27,244 nt of DNA from Saprospiraceae bacterium UBA6168 (GTDB lineage: Bacteria > Bacteroidota > Bacteroidia > Chitinophagales > Saprospiraceae), in the NCBI GenBank assembly GCA_002435785.1, contig DIUC01000005.1, positions 1-27,244 on the forward strand. Direction: 5' to 3'. Positions 14,043 to 22,300 of this stretch are shown piece by piece. The stretch's first letter is position 1. Each line of letters begins with the position of its first letter. Made by a program: the position numbers and the translations under genes. A model generated the notes under the pieces. That model did no database searches and was not told the DNA's origin. It worked only from the letters and a program-made list of their open reading frames with translations.

Positions 14043-14285
14043 TTACTTGTAACGCTCCGCAATGCCATCAATGGCCTTGGCCAATTTTTGGTCTTTGTCG
14101 GTAACGGTGTTGCCAGCGTCGTGGGTACTGAGCTTGAAGTTGACAGTGTTGTAAACGTTTGACCAATCGGGATGGTGGTTCAGCTTTTCGGCTTTGAAGG
14201 CCACCTCGGTCATAAAGGCAAAGGCTTGGGTGAAGTCTTTAAATTTGAAGCTTGCTTGCAGGGAGTTGTCTTTTTCGGTCCACAT
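14043..14285 (-). CDS. 4a-hydroxytetrahydrobiopterin dehydratase (pterin-4a-carbinolamine dehydratase)
   Basis: An 80-residue enzyme that dehydrates 4a-hydroxytetrahydrobiopterin, regenerating the pterin cofactor used by aromatic amino acid hydroxylases. The family signature is present: Glu33 and Lys34, then NHHPDWSNVYNTV with His37, His38 and Pro39, followed by His55 (STHDAG) and a C-terminal Asp. The protein is at the short end of the family's usual 80-110 residues, but the active-site histidines are in place. No phenylalanine hydroxylase gene is next to it. It appears to be a single gene, preceded by a small inverted repeat at 14302-14356. Confidence 0.92.
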   Translation of the reverse strand: MWTEKDNSLQASFKFKDFTQAFAFMTEVAFKAEKLNHHPDWSNVYNTVNFKLSTHDAGNTVTDKDQKLAKAIDGIAERYK

Positions 14286-14301
14286 GGTTGATAATTATTG
14301 A

Positions 14302-14356
14302 ATTGTTTTATTGCTATATTGCCTTCTGAACGCAAACAATACAACAATAAAACAAT
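14302..14356. repeat. AT-rich inverted repeat in intergenic gap
   Basis: ATTGTTTTATTG (14302-14313) and its exact reverse complement CAATAAAACAAT (14345-14356) are separated by 31 bases, filling the gap between the DUF4294 gene and the dehydratase gene on the minus strand. Its CAA/ATT-rich composition resembles the microrepeat before the oxidoreductase gene. Confidence 0.7.
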
Positions 14357-14363
14357 CCAGCAA

Positions 14364-14978
14364 TCATTTGTTCTGCTCAGGTTGCGAAAGGATAAAGTCT
14401 TCCAGTACCGCATCCAATATGGGGTCTTCGCCCTCGATATAGCCATGCTTCAGGTCATAGCCCCAAAACCTGCTCGCCGTGTTCCAGTACCCTGCCGTCA
14501 TCCCGCCCCGATAGGTTCGGATAAGGTCATAAAGTGGGGTTTCGAGTTCCCGTTCCACCATTTTTACGAGGATTTTCCCTTGGGTCTTGGTCAGGTTTTT
14601 CAGTGGCGTTTCAAACTTGTCGTCAAGGTCTTTTTGCAATTTCTTGGCGTGCCGCTTGCGCTTGCCTTTGCGCATTTCCTCAGTTTCCTCATTCAGTTGA
14701 CGGAAAACGGCAATTGCCTCTTGGGCATAAGGATAAACGATGGCTGCATAGCGCAGGTACTTGCGGTAGCGGTTGTACTCGTCCACACTCTTGAAACTTC
14801 GGGGCGAAGTGAGCGAAACGGTCGTCAATTCCTCTGCCACATAGAGGGTGTCACCATTTTTGTCCAACAGCAGGGTAAATAATTGGCCGTTAATGGAGGT
14901 CTTTCCAATCGTTGGCTGTGCAGAAATCGCAGTGATGCCACAAAAAAAGAGCGCTGCCACTAAACTTTGGATTTTCAT
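14364..14978 (-). CDS. DUF4294 domain-containing exported protein
   Basis: A 204-residue protein with a clear Sec signal peptide (MKIQSLVAALFFCGITAISA, cleavage likely after residue 20) and a body typical of DUF4294, a family I know mainly from Bacteroidota. Visible parts are DKNGDTLYVAEELTTVSLTS, YNRYRKYLRYAAIVYPYAQE, a very basic KRKRHAKKLQKDL stretch, and GKILVKMVERELETPLYDLI, with the ending YIEGEDPILDAVLEDFIL. The function is unknown; location is presumably periplasmic. ATG 14978 is selected because the signal peptide begins there. A degenerate TACCTTCG box lies 18 bases upstream. Confidence 0.85.
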   Translation of the reverse strand: MKIQSLVAALFFCGITAISAQPTIGKTSINGQLFTLLLDKNGDTLYVAEELTTVSLTSPRSFKSVDEYNRYRKYLRYAAIVYPYAQEAIAVFRQLNEETEEMRKGKRKRHAKKLQKDLDDKFETPLKNLTKTQGKILVKMVERELETPLYDLIRTYRGGMTAGYWNTASRFWGYDLKHGYIEGEDPILDAVLEDFILSQPEQNK

Positions 14979-15160
14979 GTATTGAAATTTTGGTGCGAAG
15001 GTACGCAGTCGTTTTATTTGCCGAGCCACCAAGTTCTTGGTTGCGGGCCGATAATCCACGGTACCTATCTTTAAACGCAAATACAGGTTAAATGGGTGTT
15101 AAGGTATTGCAAAACTTGCCCCAATTTTTTCGAGGTGAGAAACAGAGGGAACAGGAAAAA

Positions 15161-15202
15161 AAAATGCCTGCCACGGAACTTAGGTCCGGGCAGGCATTTT
15201 TC
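15161..15202. terminator. Bidirectional intrinsic terminator
   Basis: AAAATGCCTGCC (15161-15172) pairs perfectly with GGCAGGCATTTT (15189-15200), with a possible inner CGGA/TCCG pairing. An A-run precedes the stem and a T-run follows, so it works best for minus-strand transcription from the 78-residue gene ending at 15221. Confidence 0.85.
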
Positions 15203-15220
15203 TTGGTAATTGCTGACCAT

Positions 15221-15457
15221 TTACTCGGTGCCAGTCTTTTCTCTCATTCGGTACTCATAGAGCTGGATGATTTTGGCTTGGTGGTCAGCCACTTTGTTGA
15301 GCAATTTAAGCTCTTGCTTGATGGCCTGGTCTGCCAGCAATTCCTTGCTCTTTCGCAGGGATTTCAACTGTCGGTTCAGGTCAAGCATTTTCTGGATAGT
15401 GGATTTCAGCGCGTCTTTTGCCATGAAAAGCCGCTGCATCATTGAATGTTCATTCAT
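15221..15457 (-). CDS. Small coiled-coil hypothetical protein (78 aa)
   Basis: A 78-residue charged helical protein (MNEHSMMQRLFMAKDALKS, continuing LKSLRKSKELLADQAIKQEL and KVADHQAKIIQLYEYR) with heptad-like leucine spacing, probably a coiled coil. There is no signal peptide and no recognised domain. ATG 15457 is chosen because a well-formed promoter (CTTG, 21 bases, TATATTTG) lies upstream between it and a possible earlier start at 15574, which would overlap the promoter. A strong terminator follows 20 bases after the stop. Promoter, compact frame and terminator together make it likely to be real. Confidence 0.7.
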   Translation of the reverse strand: MNEHSMMQRLFMAKDALKSTIQKMLDLNRQLKSLRKSKELLADQAIKQELKLLNKVADHQAKIIQLYEYRMREKTGTE

Positions 15458-15530
15458 TCTTAATTGGTTTGGTATAGGCGAAAAAACTCTTTCTATAATT
15501 CTTGCCGTCGCAAGACGTGACAAATATAGT

Positions 15531-15562
15531 TTCTTAAAGTCCACAAATTCAAGTTTTTTTTG
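15531..15562 (-). promoter_or_regulatory. Promoter of the 78-residue coiled-coil gene
   Basis: On the minus strand a -7 TATATTTG (15531-15538) is preceded at 21 bases by a -33 TTG (15560-15562). Spacing and sequence fit the Bacteroidota consensus. The start codon is 74 bases downstream. Confidence 0.6.
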
Positions 15563-15697
15563 ATTAAAATTCAATTAAAAATCTGAGTGAGAATTCTTGG
15601 TTTCTGAACCAAAAGGATGGAGCAGGATTCGTTGGTTCTAAAGTTCTTGAAAACGAAAGGATTGGACTCGTAGTCTGCTTGACGGATTATTTGCGGG

Positions 15698-16189
15698 CTA
15701 TTTCCCAAGAATTTTTGCCTCAATCCTTGTGGTGGAAAACCCTTCGACGAAGGGCAGGCTGCGCACCTCGCCACCATTGGCCAACACCAAGTCGGCGCCC
15801 ACGATTTGGGCGGGTTGCCAGTCGCCCCCTTTCACCAAAACATCGGGCCGAAGGAGGGCAATCAAGTCGTAGGGCGTATCTTCCTCAAACAAAACAACAG
15901 CATCAACGAAGGCGAGGGAGGCCAGCAAGTGGAGCCGGGTGCGCTCATCTTGTATGGGGCGGTTGGGGCCTTTTAGGCTACGAACGGAGGCATCTGAGTT
16001 TACGCCAACCACCAACCGGTGCCCAAGGTCACGGGCCGCCGCCAAATAGTGCACATGCCCATAGTGCAGAATGTCAAAGCAGCCGTTGGTGAACACAATG
16101 CGCTCGCCCAGCACCCGCCAGTGGGTCGCTGTTTCGGCCAACTGGCCCCAGTCCTGTACCTTTGATTGTATTCTATCGAAGAACATCAA
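15698..16189 (-). CDS. rfaE2: D-glycero-beta-D-manno-heptose 1-phosphate adenylyltransferase
   Basis: A 163-residue nucleotidyltransferase that transfers AMP from ATP to heptose 1-phosphate, making the ADP-heptose precursor of the lipopolysaccharide core. It has the cytidylyltransferase-type motif FTNGCFDILHYGHVHYL with HxGH at residues 42-45, then VVGVNSDASVRSLKG, RPIQDERTRLHLLASLAFVD, VKGGDW, and a C-terminal STTRIEAKI that corresponds to the second nucleotide-binding motif. In many Proteobacteria this domain is fused to the heptose kinase (HldE); here it stands alone, as is common in Bacteroidota. It is the third gene of a tight minus-strand cluster, 27 bases after the flippase-like membrane protein. 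Confidence 0.93.
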   Translation of the reverse strand: MMFFDRIQSKVQDWGQLAETATHWRVLGERIVFTNGCFDILHYGHVHYLAAARDLGHRLVVGVNSDASVRSLKGPNRPIQDERTRLHLLASLAFVDAVVLFEEDTPYDLIALLRPDVLVKGGDWQPAQIVGADLVLANGGEVRSLPFVEGFSTTRIEAKILGK

Positions 16190-16216
16190 GAATTGGTTGA
16201 ATTGAAGAATTGTGGC

Positions 16217-17290
16217 TCAATGTGAGGATGCTTGCACCGTTTGCCCACTCGCTGGTTTTCTATTGACCAAGGGCAGCAGCACGAAAGCTATCAGGCCAAG
16301 GACGGAGTTCAGGCCAATTTGAATCAAGAAAAATATGATGTTGGCCACGGAAAAAGCATCGTCGCCCTTTATGCCATAAAACAGCGTAAGCACCCCAGTG
16401 ACCAGTCCCTGAAAAGTACCCATGCCGCCTGGCGATGGGATGACCATGCCCAAGGTGCCAAAGGCAAATACGGTGAGTGCCGCCTGAAGGTCGAGGTGAC
16501 TGGTGGGGCCAAATGCCTTGAAGCCCAGCCAAGTCATCAGGAAGTAGAGGAACCAGATGTTGAGGCTGTGGAAGATGAACAACCACGGGCGTTCCAACTT
16601 GCCCACTGTGCGGATGCCTTCCCAAAACCCCGCCACCAGCTTCATGATTTTTTGGAAAATGGCCGTTTGTGCCAACTTTTTGCGAAGCAGAAAAACAATG
16701 CCCGCAAGGGCGGCTAAAATGCCCAACACCAGCCATTTGATGTTGCTGCCACCGCCATCGCCCTGCCCGCTGTTTTGCTCGACATAGCCCCAAAGCTTGT
16801 CAAACTCAAAAAAAAGCGCCAAGCAAAAGGCCAAGAGCAGGCAAAGCACGTCCACGACCCTATCCACCACGATGGTGCCCATGACTTTCTCCACGGGGAT
16901 TTTTTCGTACTTGGAAAATATCCCCGCCCTCGCCACCTCGCCGATGCGGGGTATGAAGATGTTGGCAAAATAGGCGACCAAGATGGACAAATAGCCGTTG
17001 ATGAAGCGGGGCCGATAGCCCATGGGCTTCAGCAAAATCATCCACTTGGCGGTGCGGCTGTAATTGCTGGCGAGGAAGGCCAGCATGACCAGCGCTATCC
17101 ACCAGAAGTTGGTTTGCCCGAAGTCGTCGAAGAGCTTGTCCATCAGGCTGCACGACGCCGCCGGGGCACCATCCTTCATGCAGTCGAGCATGTATGCCTT
17201 GCTTTGGTGCTGGTAAACGAAGTAGAGGATGGTGGAGCCAATGCTAAGCGATAGCAGAAACTGAAGGATGTTGACAACGATTCTTTTCAT
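16217..17290 (-). CDS. Lysylphosphatidylglycerol synthase TM-region (UPF0104) family membrane protein
   Basis: A 357-residue polytopic protein with about eight membrane spans and the UPF0104/YbhN-type layout related to the flippase half of MprF. Family segments include FWWIALVMLAFLASNYSRTA, AKWMILLKPMGYRPRF, AYFANIFIPRIGEVARAGIF, the VMGTIVVDRVVDVLCLLLAF helix, and a late VIPSPGGMGTFQGLVTGVL loop. Members move or expose lipids in the membrane; the substrate is unknown. The catalytic lysyltransferase domain of true MprF is absent. It follows panD by 19 bases and precedes rfaE2 by 27 bases, so the three are probably one transcript; the proximity to a lipopolysaccharide gene may hint at an envelope role. 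Confidence 0.88.
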   Translation of the reverse strand: MKRIVVNILQFLLSLSIGSTILYFVYQHQSKAYMLDCMKDGAPAASCSLMDKLFDDFGQTNFWWIALVMLAFLASNYSRTAKWMILLKPMGYRPRFINGYLSILVAYFANIFIPRIGEVARAGIFSKYEKIPVEKVMGTIVVDRVVDVLCLLLAFCLALFFEFDKLWGYVEQNSGQGDGGGSNIKWLVLGILAALAGIVFLLRKKLAQTAIFQKIMKLVAGFWEGIRTVGKLERPWLFIFHSLNIWFLYFLMTWLGFKAFGPTSHLDLQAALTVFAFGTLGMVIPSPGGMGTFQGLVTGVLTLFYGIKGDDAFSVANIIFFLIQIGLNSVLGLIAFVLLPLVNRKPASGQTVQASSH

Positions 17291-17309
17291 CGGAACGGGT
17301 CGGCGGCGG

Positions 17310-17660
17310 TTAGGCGGGCAGTCGGTTGTTTTCGTCTGGGAAGACGGTGGCCGGCTTGAAGGTCTTGGCTTCCTCCGGTGTCATCAGGGCGTAGGCGATG
17401 ATGATGACGATGTCGCCAGGCTGGCACCTGCGAGCCGCTGCGCCGTTCAGGCAGATGATGCCGGAGTTGCGCTCCCCCCGAATGGCGTAGGTCTCGATGC
17501 GTTCGCCGTTGTTGTTGTTCACGATTTGCACCTTTTCGCCCTCCATGATGTTGGCGGCTTCGAGAAGGGCTTCGTCAATGGTGATACTTCCCACGTAGTG
17601 CAGGTTGGCCTCGGTAATCTTGGCCCTGTGAATCTTTGACTTGAAGATGGTTAGCAGCAT
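17310..17660 (-). CDS. panD: Aspartate 1-decarboxylase proenzyme
   Basis: A 116-residue PanD, which decarboxylates L-aspartate to beta-alanine for pantothenate and coenzyme A synthesis. The self-processing site is in NLHYVGSITID at Gly24-Ser25; cleavage there creates the pyruvoyl cofactor on Ser25. Further family segments are KSKIHRAKITEA, VQIVNNNNGERIETYAI, SGIICLNGAAAR and GDIVIIIAYALM. The start MLLTIFKSKIHR is at the usual position; an upstream extension of 27 codons would run through the promoter region. It heads a cluster with a UPF0104 membrane protein and rfaE2, with a plausible promoter at 17729-17761. panC is not adjacent. Confidence 0.95.
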   Translation of the reverse strand: MLLTIFKSKIHRAKITEANLHYVGSITIDEALLEAANIMEGEKVQIVNNNNGERIETYAIRGERNSGIICLNGAAARRCQPGDIVIIIAYALMTPEEAKTFKPATVFPDENNRLPA

Positions 17661-17728
17661 AGCGGCGCAAAAATAGAAAATTGAAGGGTTGCAGGGCGTT
17701 TTTTCGCCGTACTGACGAAATACGCTGG

Positions 17729-17761
17729 CAAAGTAACCCACAATTGCGCAGCAAGTTCAAA
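17729..17761 (-). promoter_or_regulatory. panD: Candidate panD promoter
   Basis: On the minus strand TTTG (17758-17761) is followed after 21 bases by TTACTTTG (17729-17736), one mismatch from TAnnTTTG. The -7 box is 69 bases upstream of the panD start. Confidence 0.5.
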
Positions 17762-17873
17762 TGGTTTCTTGACTTAATTTTTGCCCTCAACCATCCTTTT
17801 TCTGCCAATTTGGTTCGATATTCTTATTAAAACCTGTACCCGTGCCAACATTTTTATTTTCAAAAGATAAATC

Positions 17874-17898
17874 CAACTGTTTGATAAACAAGCAGTTG
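17874..17898. repeat. Inverted repeat, 10-base arms
   Basis: CAACTGTTTG (17874-17883) and CAAGCAGTTG (17889-17898) pair at 9 of 10 positions around the 5-base loop ATAAA. It is not followed by a T-run on the plus strand. It could be an operator or part of a structured RNA. Confidence 0.5.
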
Positions 17899-17976
17899 CA
17901 AATAAATTTCGAATAAATGTATTTTTCCTTCCGCTGTACGGCCTGATTTTTGGCAAACCTGTGGTTATCCTCCGAT

Positions 17977-18050
17977 TGCAGACCAAGCGTTATTCAACGC
18001 AGAAAAAATGGCAAGTCGCAAAAGCTGTTTTAATCAAACCTCGGTCTGCA
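17977..18050. repeat. Nested inverted repeats, possible RNA structure
   Basis: TGCAGACC (17977-17984) pairs with GGTCTGCA (18043-18050). Inside lies a perfect hairpin GCGTT-ATTC-AACGC (17987-18000). A third hairpin, CAAACC-GCAA-GGTTTG with a GNRA tetraloop, lies at 18125-18140. Such pairings can occur by chance in a region this long. Confidence 0.35.
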
Positions 18051-18267
18051 CACTAAAGCCCAACACATCCATTCTTAGCGGCACTATTCCCACTGGCAAC
18101 ATCAAAATTGAAGACTAACTTTTTCAAACCGCAAGGTTTGTCAACATAGTAATACGATGCCCCCGCATACGTCCCCCTTTAACATTTAAATAGAATTATG
18201 AAAAAAGGCAAAAACTACGGATTTTTCTTCAGGGACTAAACAAAGAACGGACACAAACGAACACACT

Positions 18268-19212
18268 ATGAAAAGGATTCCATGTACATTGGCGGTAGCC
18301 GGGCTGGCCATCATGCAGTCATCGGCTACCGCAGAGACGAATTTTACGACAACGGATTTTCTTGCGCCAACCACCACCAATGATCTGCCGGACGACTGTG
18401 CCCTCAAACTGCGGTTAGAAAGGATGTGTAGCCCCGTACCTGCGGTTTTTGACGATGACGTAAAGGCTTACCTCACACGGTATCTCACTTATGGCATCCG
18501 GGAAACGGAGGAAATTCTGGGCCGTGGCATGGTCTATATGCCAATCTTGGAGCATTACCTCGACAGGAACGGCCTGCCCAAGCAGTTGAAGTACCTGCCA
18601 ATGATTGAATCTGAGATGCTGCCTTATGCCGTGTCCACCCAAGGTGCGGCTGGCCTCTGGCAAATAGCCCCAGCCACTGGGCAGTCGCTCGGCCTTATCG
18701 TGGACAGCAAGCTCGACGAACGCAAAGACCCGAATCGCTCCTCCGAGGCAGCCTCAAAGTACCTCAAGCGCCTCCACAAACGATTCGGAAACTGGGAATT
18801 GGCGCTGGTGGCCTACAACTGCGGCCCTGCACGCCTAAACCGGGCCATTCATCAGGCCGGGAGCAGGGACTATGCGCTGGTCAAGCAATACTTGCCAAAG
18901 GAAACGCAGCTCTACCTCGCCCGCTACCTTGCCGCCCTCTATCTCGCCACCAACTTTCAGCATCACGGCATTGCGCCAGCACTCCCGGATATGTTGTTGT
19001 ACAGTGCCTTGTCGGCCAGGGTTTACGAAGCTATTTCGATTAAAAAAATCTCGGAAATTACAGGCATCGCACCGTCCGCCCTGCGCCGCCTGAATCCCGG
19101 ATACATCACTGACCACCTACCTGCACAGCCAAATGGCGTATTCCTCACTTTGCCAAAAGAAGCTTGGACAGTGTACTTGGATGCAATGCACCGACCATCA
19201 TTAAAGCCGTAA
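18268..19212 (+). CDS. MltD-like lytic transglycosylase (SLT domain)
   Basis: A 314-residue exported enzyme with a Sec signal peptide (MKRIPCTLAVAGLAIMQSSA, residues 1-20) and a family 1 lytic transglycosylase domain (about 85-230). The catalytic Glu114 is in LKYLPMIESEMLPYAVS, followed by STQGAAGLWQIAPATGQSLG, then ELALVAYNCGPARLNRAI and TQLYLARYLAALYLA. This class cuts the glycan strands of peptidoglycan and leaves 1,6-anhydro ends. The C-terminal part (about 250-305; YEAISIKKISEITGIAPSAL, LRRLNPGYITDHLP) looks like a single degenerate LysM-type module. It is MltD-like in domain order but has no obvious lipobox cysteine. It is monocistronic, converging on the giant T9SS gene. Confidence 0.9.
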   Translation: MKRIPCTLAVAGLAIMQSSATAETNFTTTDFLAPTTTNDLPDDCALKLRLERMCSPVPAVFDDDVKAYLTRYLTYGIRETEEILGRGMVYMPILEHYLDRNGLPKQLKYLPMIESEMLPYAVSTQGAAGLWQIAPATGQSLGLIVDSKLDERKDPNRSSEAASKYLKRLHKRFGNWELALVAYNCGPARLNRAIHQAGSRDYALVKQYLPKETQLYLARYLAALYLATNFQHHGIAPALPDMLLYSALSARVYEAISIKKISEITGIAPSALRRLNPGYITDHLPAQPNGVFLTLPKEAWTVYLDAMHRPSLKP

Positions 19213-19236
19213 TGGCACCTCCAAAGGATTTCCACA

Positions 19237-19264
19237 TCCTCAACCCATCTCAACCCATCTCAAC
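19237..19264. repeat. 10-bp tandem repeat between convergent genes
   Basis: The unit CTCAACCCAT occurs twice, followed by a partial third (CTCAACC), in the 105-base gap between the transglycosylase and the giant repeat protein. No intrinsic terminator was found in this gap. Confidence 0.7.
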
Positions 19265-19317
19265 CTTTTTTAAAAGCCAATACCTGAAACCCAAAAGTAA
19301 AAAAGCAAGACACCACG

Positions 19318-22300
19318 TTATTTTTGAACAACCAAGCGCTTCGCAACGATGTGGCTGTCAATCATTATCCTCACAAAATATACGCCATCGGCAATACCTG
19401 AAACATCCAGCACATACATCCCTGACGATACATCGGCATTGGCATGTTTTACCACCAACCTGCCCGTCAAATCAAGCACCGAAATGCTGGCATAGCGGGC
19501 CTCCATGTCATCAAACGCCATCGTCAAAATCCCTGTGGTAGGGTTCGGGAAGAGGCTGATATCCTGCTCCAACTTTCGCTGTGTAATGCTTGAAACCGGC
19601 TGCACCGTGAACTCCTGCTGAACTGTGCATCCATTGGCGTCCGTCACTTCGAGGATATAGTTGCCTGCGGCAATGTTGATGAGGTTTTGTTGATTGGATA
19701 TGACGTTCCCACTGCCATCCTGCCACAAGTAGCTATATGGCGTTGCCCCCCCCTCAATCACCACTTCAATAGCGCCGTTCTGTTGGCCAATAGTAGCTGG
19801 CGTGGCCTGCCCAAGCATGACCATAAGCGCTGCTGGCTCCGTGATAATAGCTGATTGAACGGCCATACAGCCAGCATCGTCCGTAACAGAAACGGTAAAT
19901 ATGCCTGTGCCAAGGTTGGCAATTTCGGGCGTATTGGCCCCATTGCTCCACAGATAGGTGTACCCTTGCCCACTACCGCTGACGCTTGCCGAAATACTGC
20001 CGTCCATTCCCCCAAAACATGCAACATCCACTACCGTCAAGTCCACCTGCATCGGCTGCGGCACGGTGATGGTAAATGAGCAAGTACCAGCGTTGCCATG
20101 CCCATCGCTTACCTCGAAAGCCTGCACGGTCGTTCCGGCTGGGAAGTTGGCACCGCTCGGCAAGCCAGCAATTTGGCTGGGCAAGAGGCCCTGGGCGCAG
20201 TTGTCACTGGCTTCTATGGCAAAACTGGCCACCGGGTCGCAGTAGGCCAGCACCATGTCGCCGGGGCAGGTCAGTACAGGGGCTGTATTGTCCTGAACGT
20301 TGACGATGGACGTACCAGCAGCCGAGTTCCCACTGGCATCCACCACGGTCAGCACGACGGCGTTCAGGCCAAAGTTGGCACAAGTGAAGCTGGCGACATC
20401 AATCGTTTGCTCCGCAATGCTGCAGTTGTCGGAGCTGCCGCCGTCGAGCATTTGCGGGGCGATGGTGGCCGTGCCGTTTTCATCCAAGAAAACCACCACA
20501 TTTTGCACAGAAATGACCGGCGACTGGTTGTCCACTACCTCGATGGTCGCCGTGCCAGTGCTGGTGTTTCCGGCCACGTCCACGATGGTCAACGTGACTT
20601 CGTGAAGGCCGAGGTCGTTGCAGTCAAAGTCGGTTTTGTCAATGGTCATGCTTTCGATGGTGCAGTTGTCGGTGCTGCCATTGTCCACTTGCGAAGCGGA
20701 GAGGCTGGCTGTTCCGCTTCCATTGAGGGCGAGGGTAAGGTTTTGCGTGAGCGCCATAGGTGGCTCGCTGTCGTTGATGCCCACCTGCACATTGATGGTC
20801 GCTTCGCAATCGTTGCCGTCGGTGACGGACACGCCGTAGCTCCCCGCTCCAAGGTTGCTGAGGGTGGGGCCAGATTCGCCATTTGACCAAACAAAATGAT
20901 AGCCTATTGAAGTCGTACCACCCGATGCGGCCACCGTTGCGTAGCCAATGTCCGCTCCGCAATCGGTGTTGGAGAACTCGCTCAGTGCCAATTCGAGCAC
21001 CGCTGGTTCGAGGATGGTCACGCCGATGATGGCTGGGCAATTGACCGCATCGTTCACGGACACACTGTAACTGCCAGCTTCGAGACCCGTGATGGTCGCC
21101 GTGGTCTTTCCATTTGACCAAAGAAAGGTGTACGGCGTCAGGCCCCCGGTGAGCGTGACCGTAGCCTGTCCATCAGCAGCACCAAAGCAGCTGATATGGC
21201 TGGCGCTGACGTTGGCCACGGTGGAGCAGCCAAAGGGGGCTACGGGCACGGTCTGTACTGCCGTGCAGCCGTTAGCATCCGTCACGCTGACGGTATAGTT
21301 GGCGGAGGGCAGCCCCGTGATGGCTTGCGTGATCGCCCCATTGCTCCATACAAAACTGAACGGGCCCGTTCCGCCCGTTGGGTTGGCACTGGCAGTACCG
21401 TCGGGCTGGCCCGAAGCCGTGAGGCCAGTGGCCGTGGTGTTGGCGTTGAGCAGGTTGGGTTGACCGATGGACACGCTGGCCACCACTTCGCAGCCATTGC
21501 CGTCCGTGGCGGAAACGGTGTAGGTGCCTGGGGCGAGGTCACCAATGTCTTGCGTTTCCGCCCCATTTGACCACAAGAAAACCTGCGGCATGGCGGCGTT
21601 CGTCAGGGTGATGCTCGCCGAGCCGTCGTTGGAGCCGTGGCAGGAGGCATCCTCCGAAGCCATGTTTGCTGAAACGGCACAACCAAACACGTTCACGGTG
21701 ACGGCTTGGACCTTGAGGCAGCCGTTGGCATCGGTCACGCTAACGGTGTAGTTGCCGGGGGCCAGGTCGGCGATGGTTTGGGTGGTTCCTCCATTGCTCC
21801 ACAAAAAAGCATAGCTGCCAGTGCCGCCTTGTGGGTTTGCGGTGGCCAAGCCATCGTTGACACCCGGCGCCGATTGGGCGGTGGTGGTGGCATTGACCGT
21901 GAGTGCCGTCGGCTCCGTGATGTTGACGGTTTTTGTCGCTGCGCAATTCTCGCCATCCGTCACCACGACCGAATAGTTGCCAGCGCTCAGGCCGGAAACG
22001 GTGGCCGTATTGCCCCCATTTGACCAAGCATACGTGTAGCTGCCATTTCCGCCTCCACCCGTCGCCGTGGCGCTGCCCGTGGCATTGCCGTTGCACGAGA
22101 CATTCATTTGCGCAGCAATATTGGCCGCCACTGGTTGGCGCTGCACCACTGGCGTGGAGGCCGTGCTGGTGCAGCCGTTGGTATTGTTGGTGACAGTGAG
22201 GACGTAGCTGCCTGCCTCATCCGCCGTCGGCGTGAGCGTGGTGGCACCGGAAACGATATGCCCGTTGGTCGTCGTCCAGAGATAGCTGAACTGACTGCCC

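Larger units (their letters stand above)
17661..18267. other. 607-base gene-free stretch with several inverted repeats
   Basis: No credible coding sequence was found between the divergent panD and lytic transglycosylase genes. The left edge holds the panD promoter. Inverted repeats lie at 17874-17898, 17977-18050 and 18125-18140. The rest is A/T-rich leader with nothing recognised; a non-coding RNA or long 5' leader is possible but unproven. Confidence 0.6.

Noticed and set aside
15597..15612. Hairpin TTGGTT-TCTG-AACCAA downstream of rfaE2
   Set aside because: It is a perfect 6-bp stem but lies about 90 bases past the stop, with no T-run on the minus strand, so a terminator call is not supported.
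17496..17530. GTT/AAC-rich run in panD as a possible DGR template repeat
   Set aside because: It simply encodes the Asn-rich loop VNNNNGER of PanD and shows no further similarity to the FGE tails.
18186..18407. Minus-strand 73-codon frame overlapping the transglycosylase start
   Set aside because: It is antisense to the signal peptide region, with no ribosome-binding or promoter evidence.
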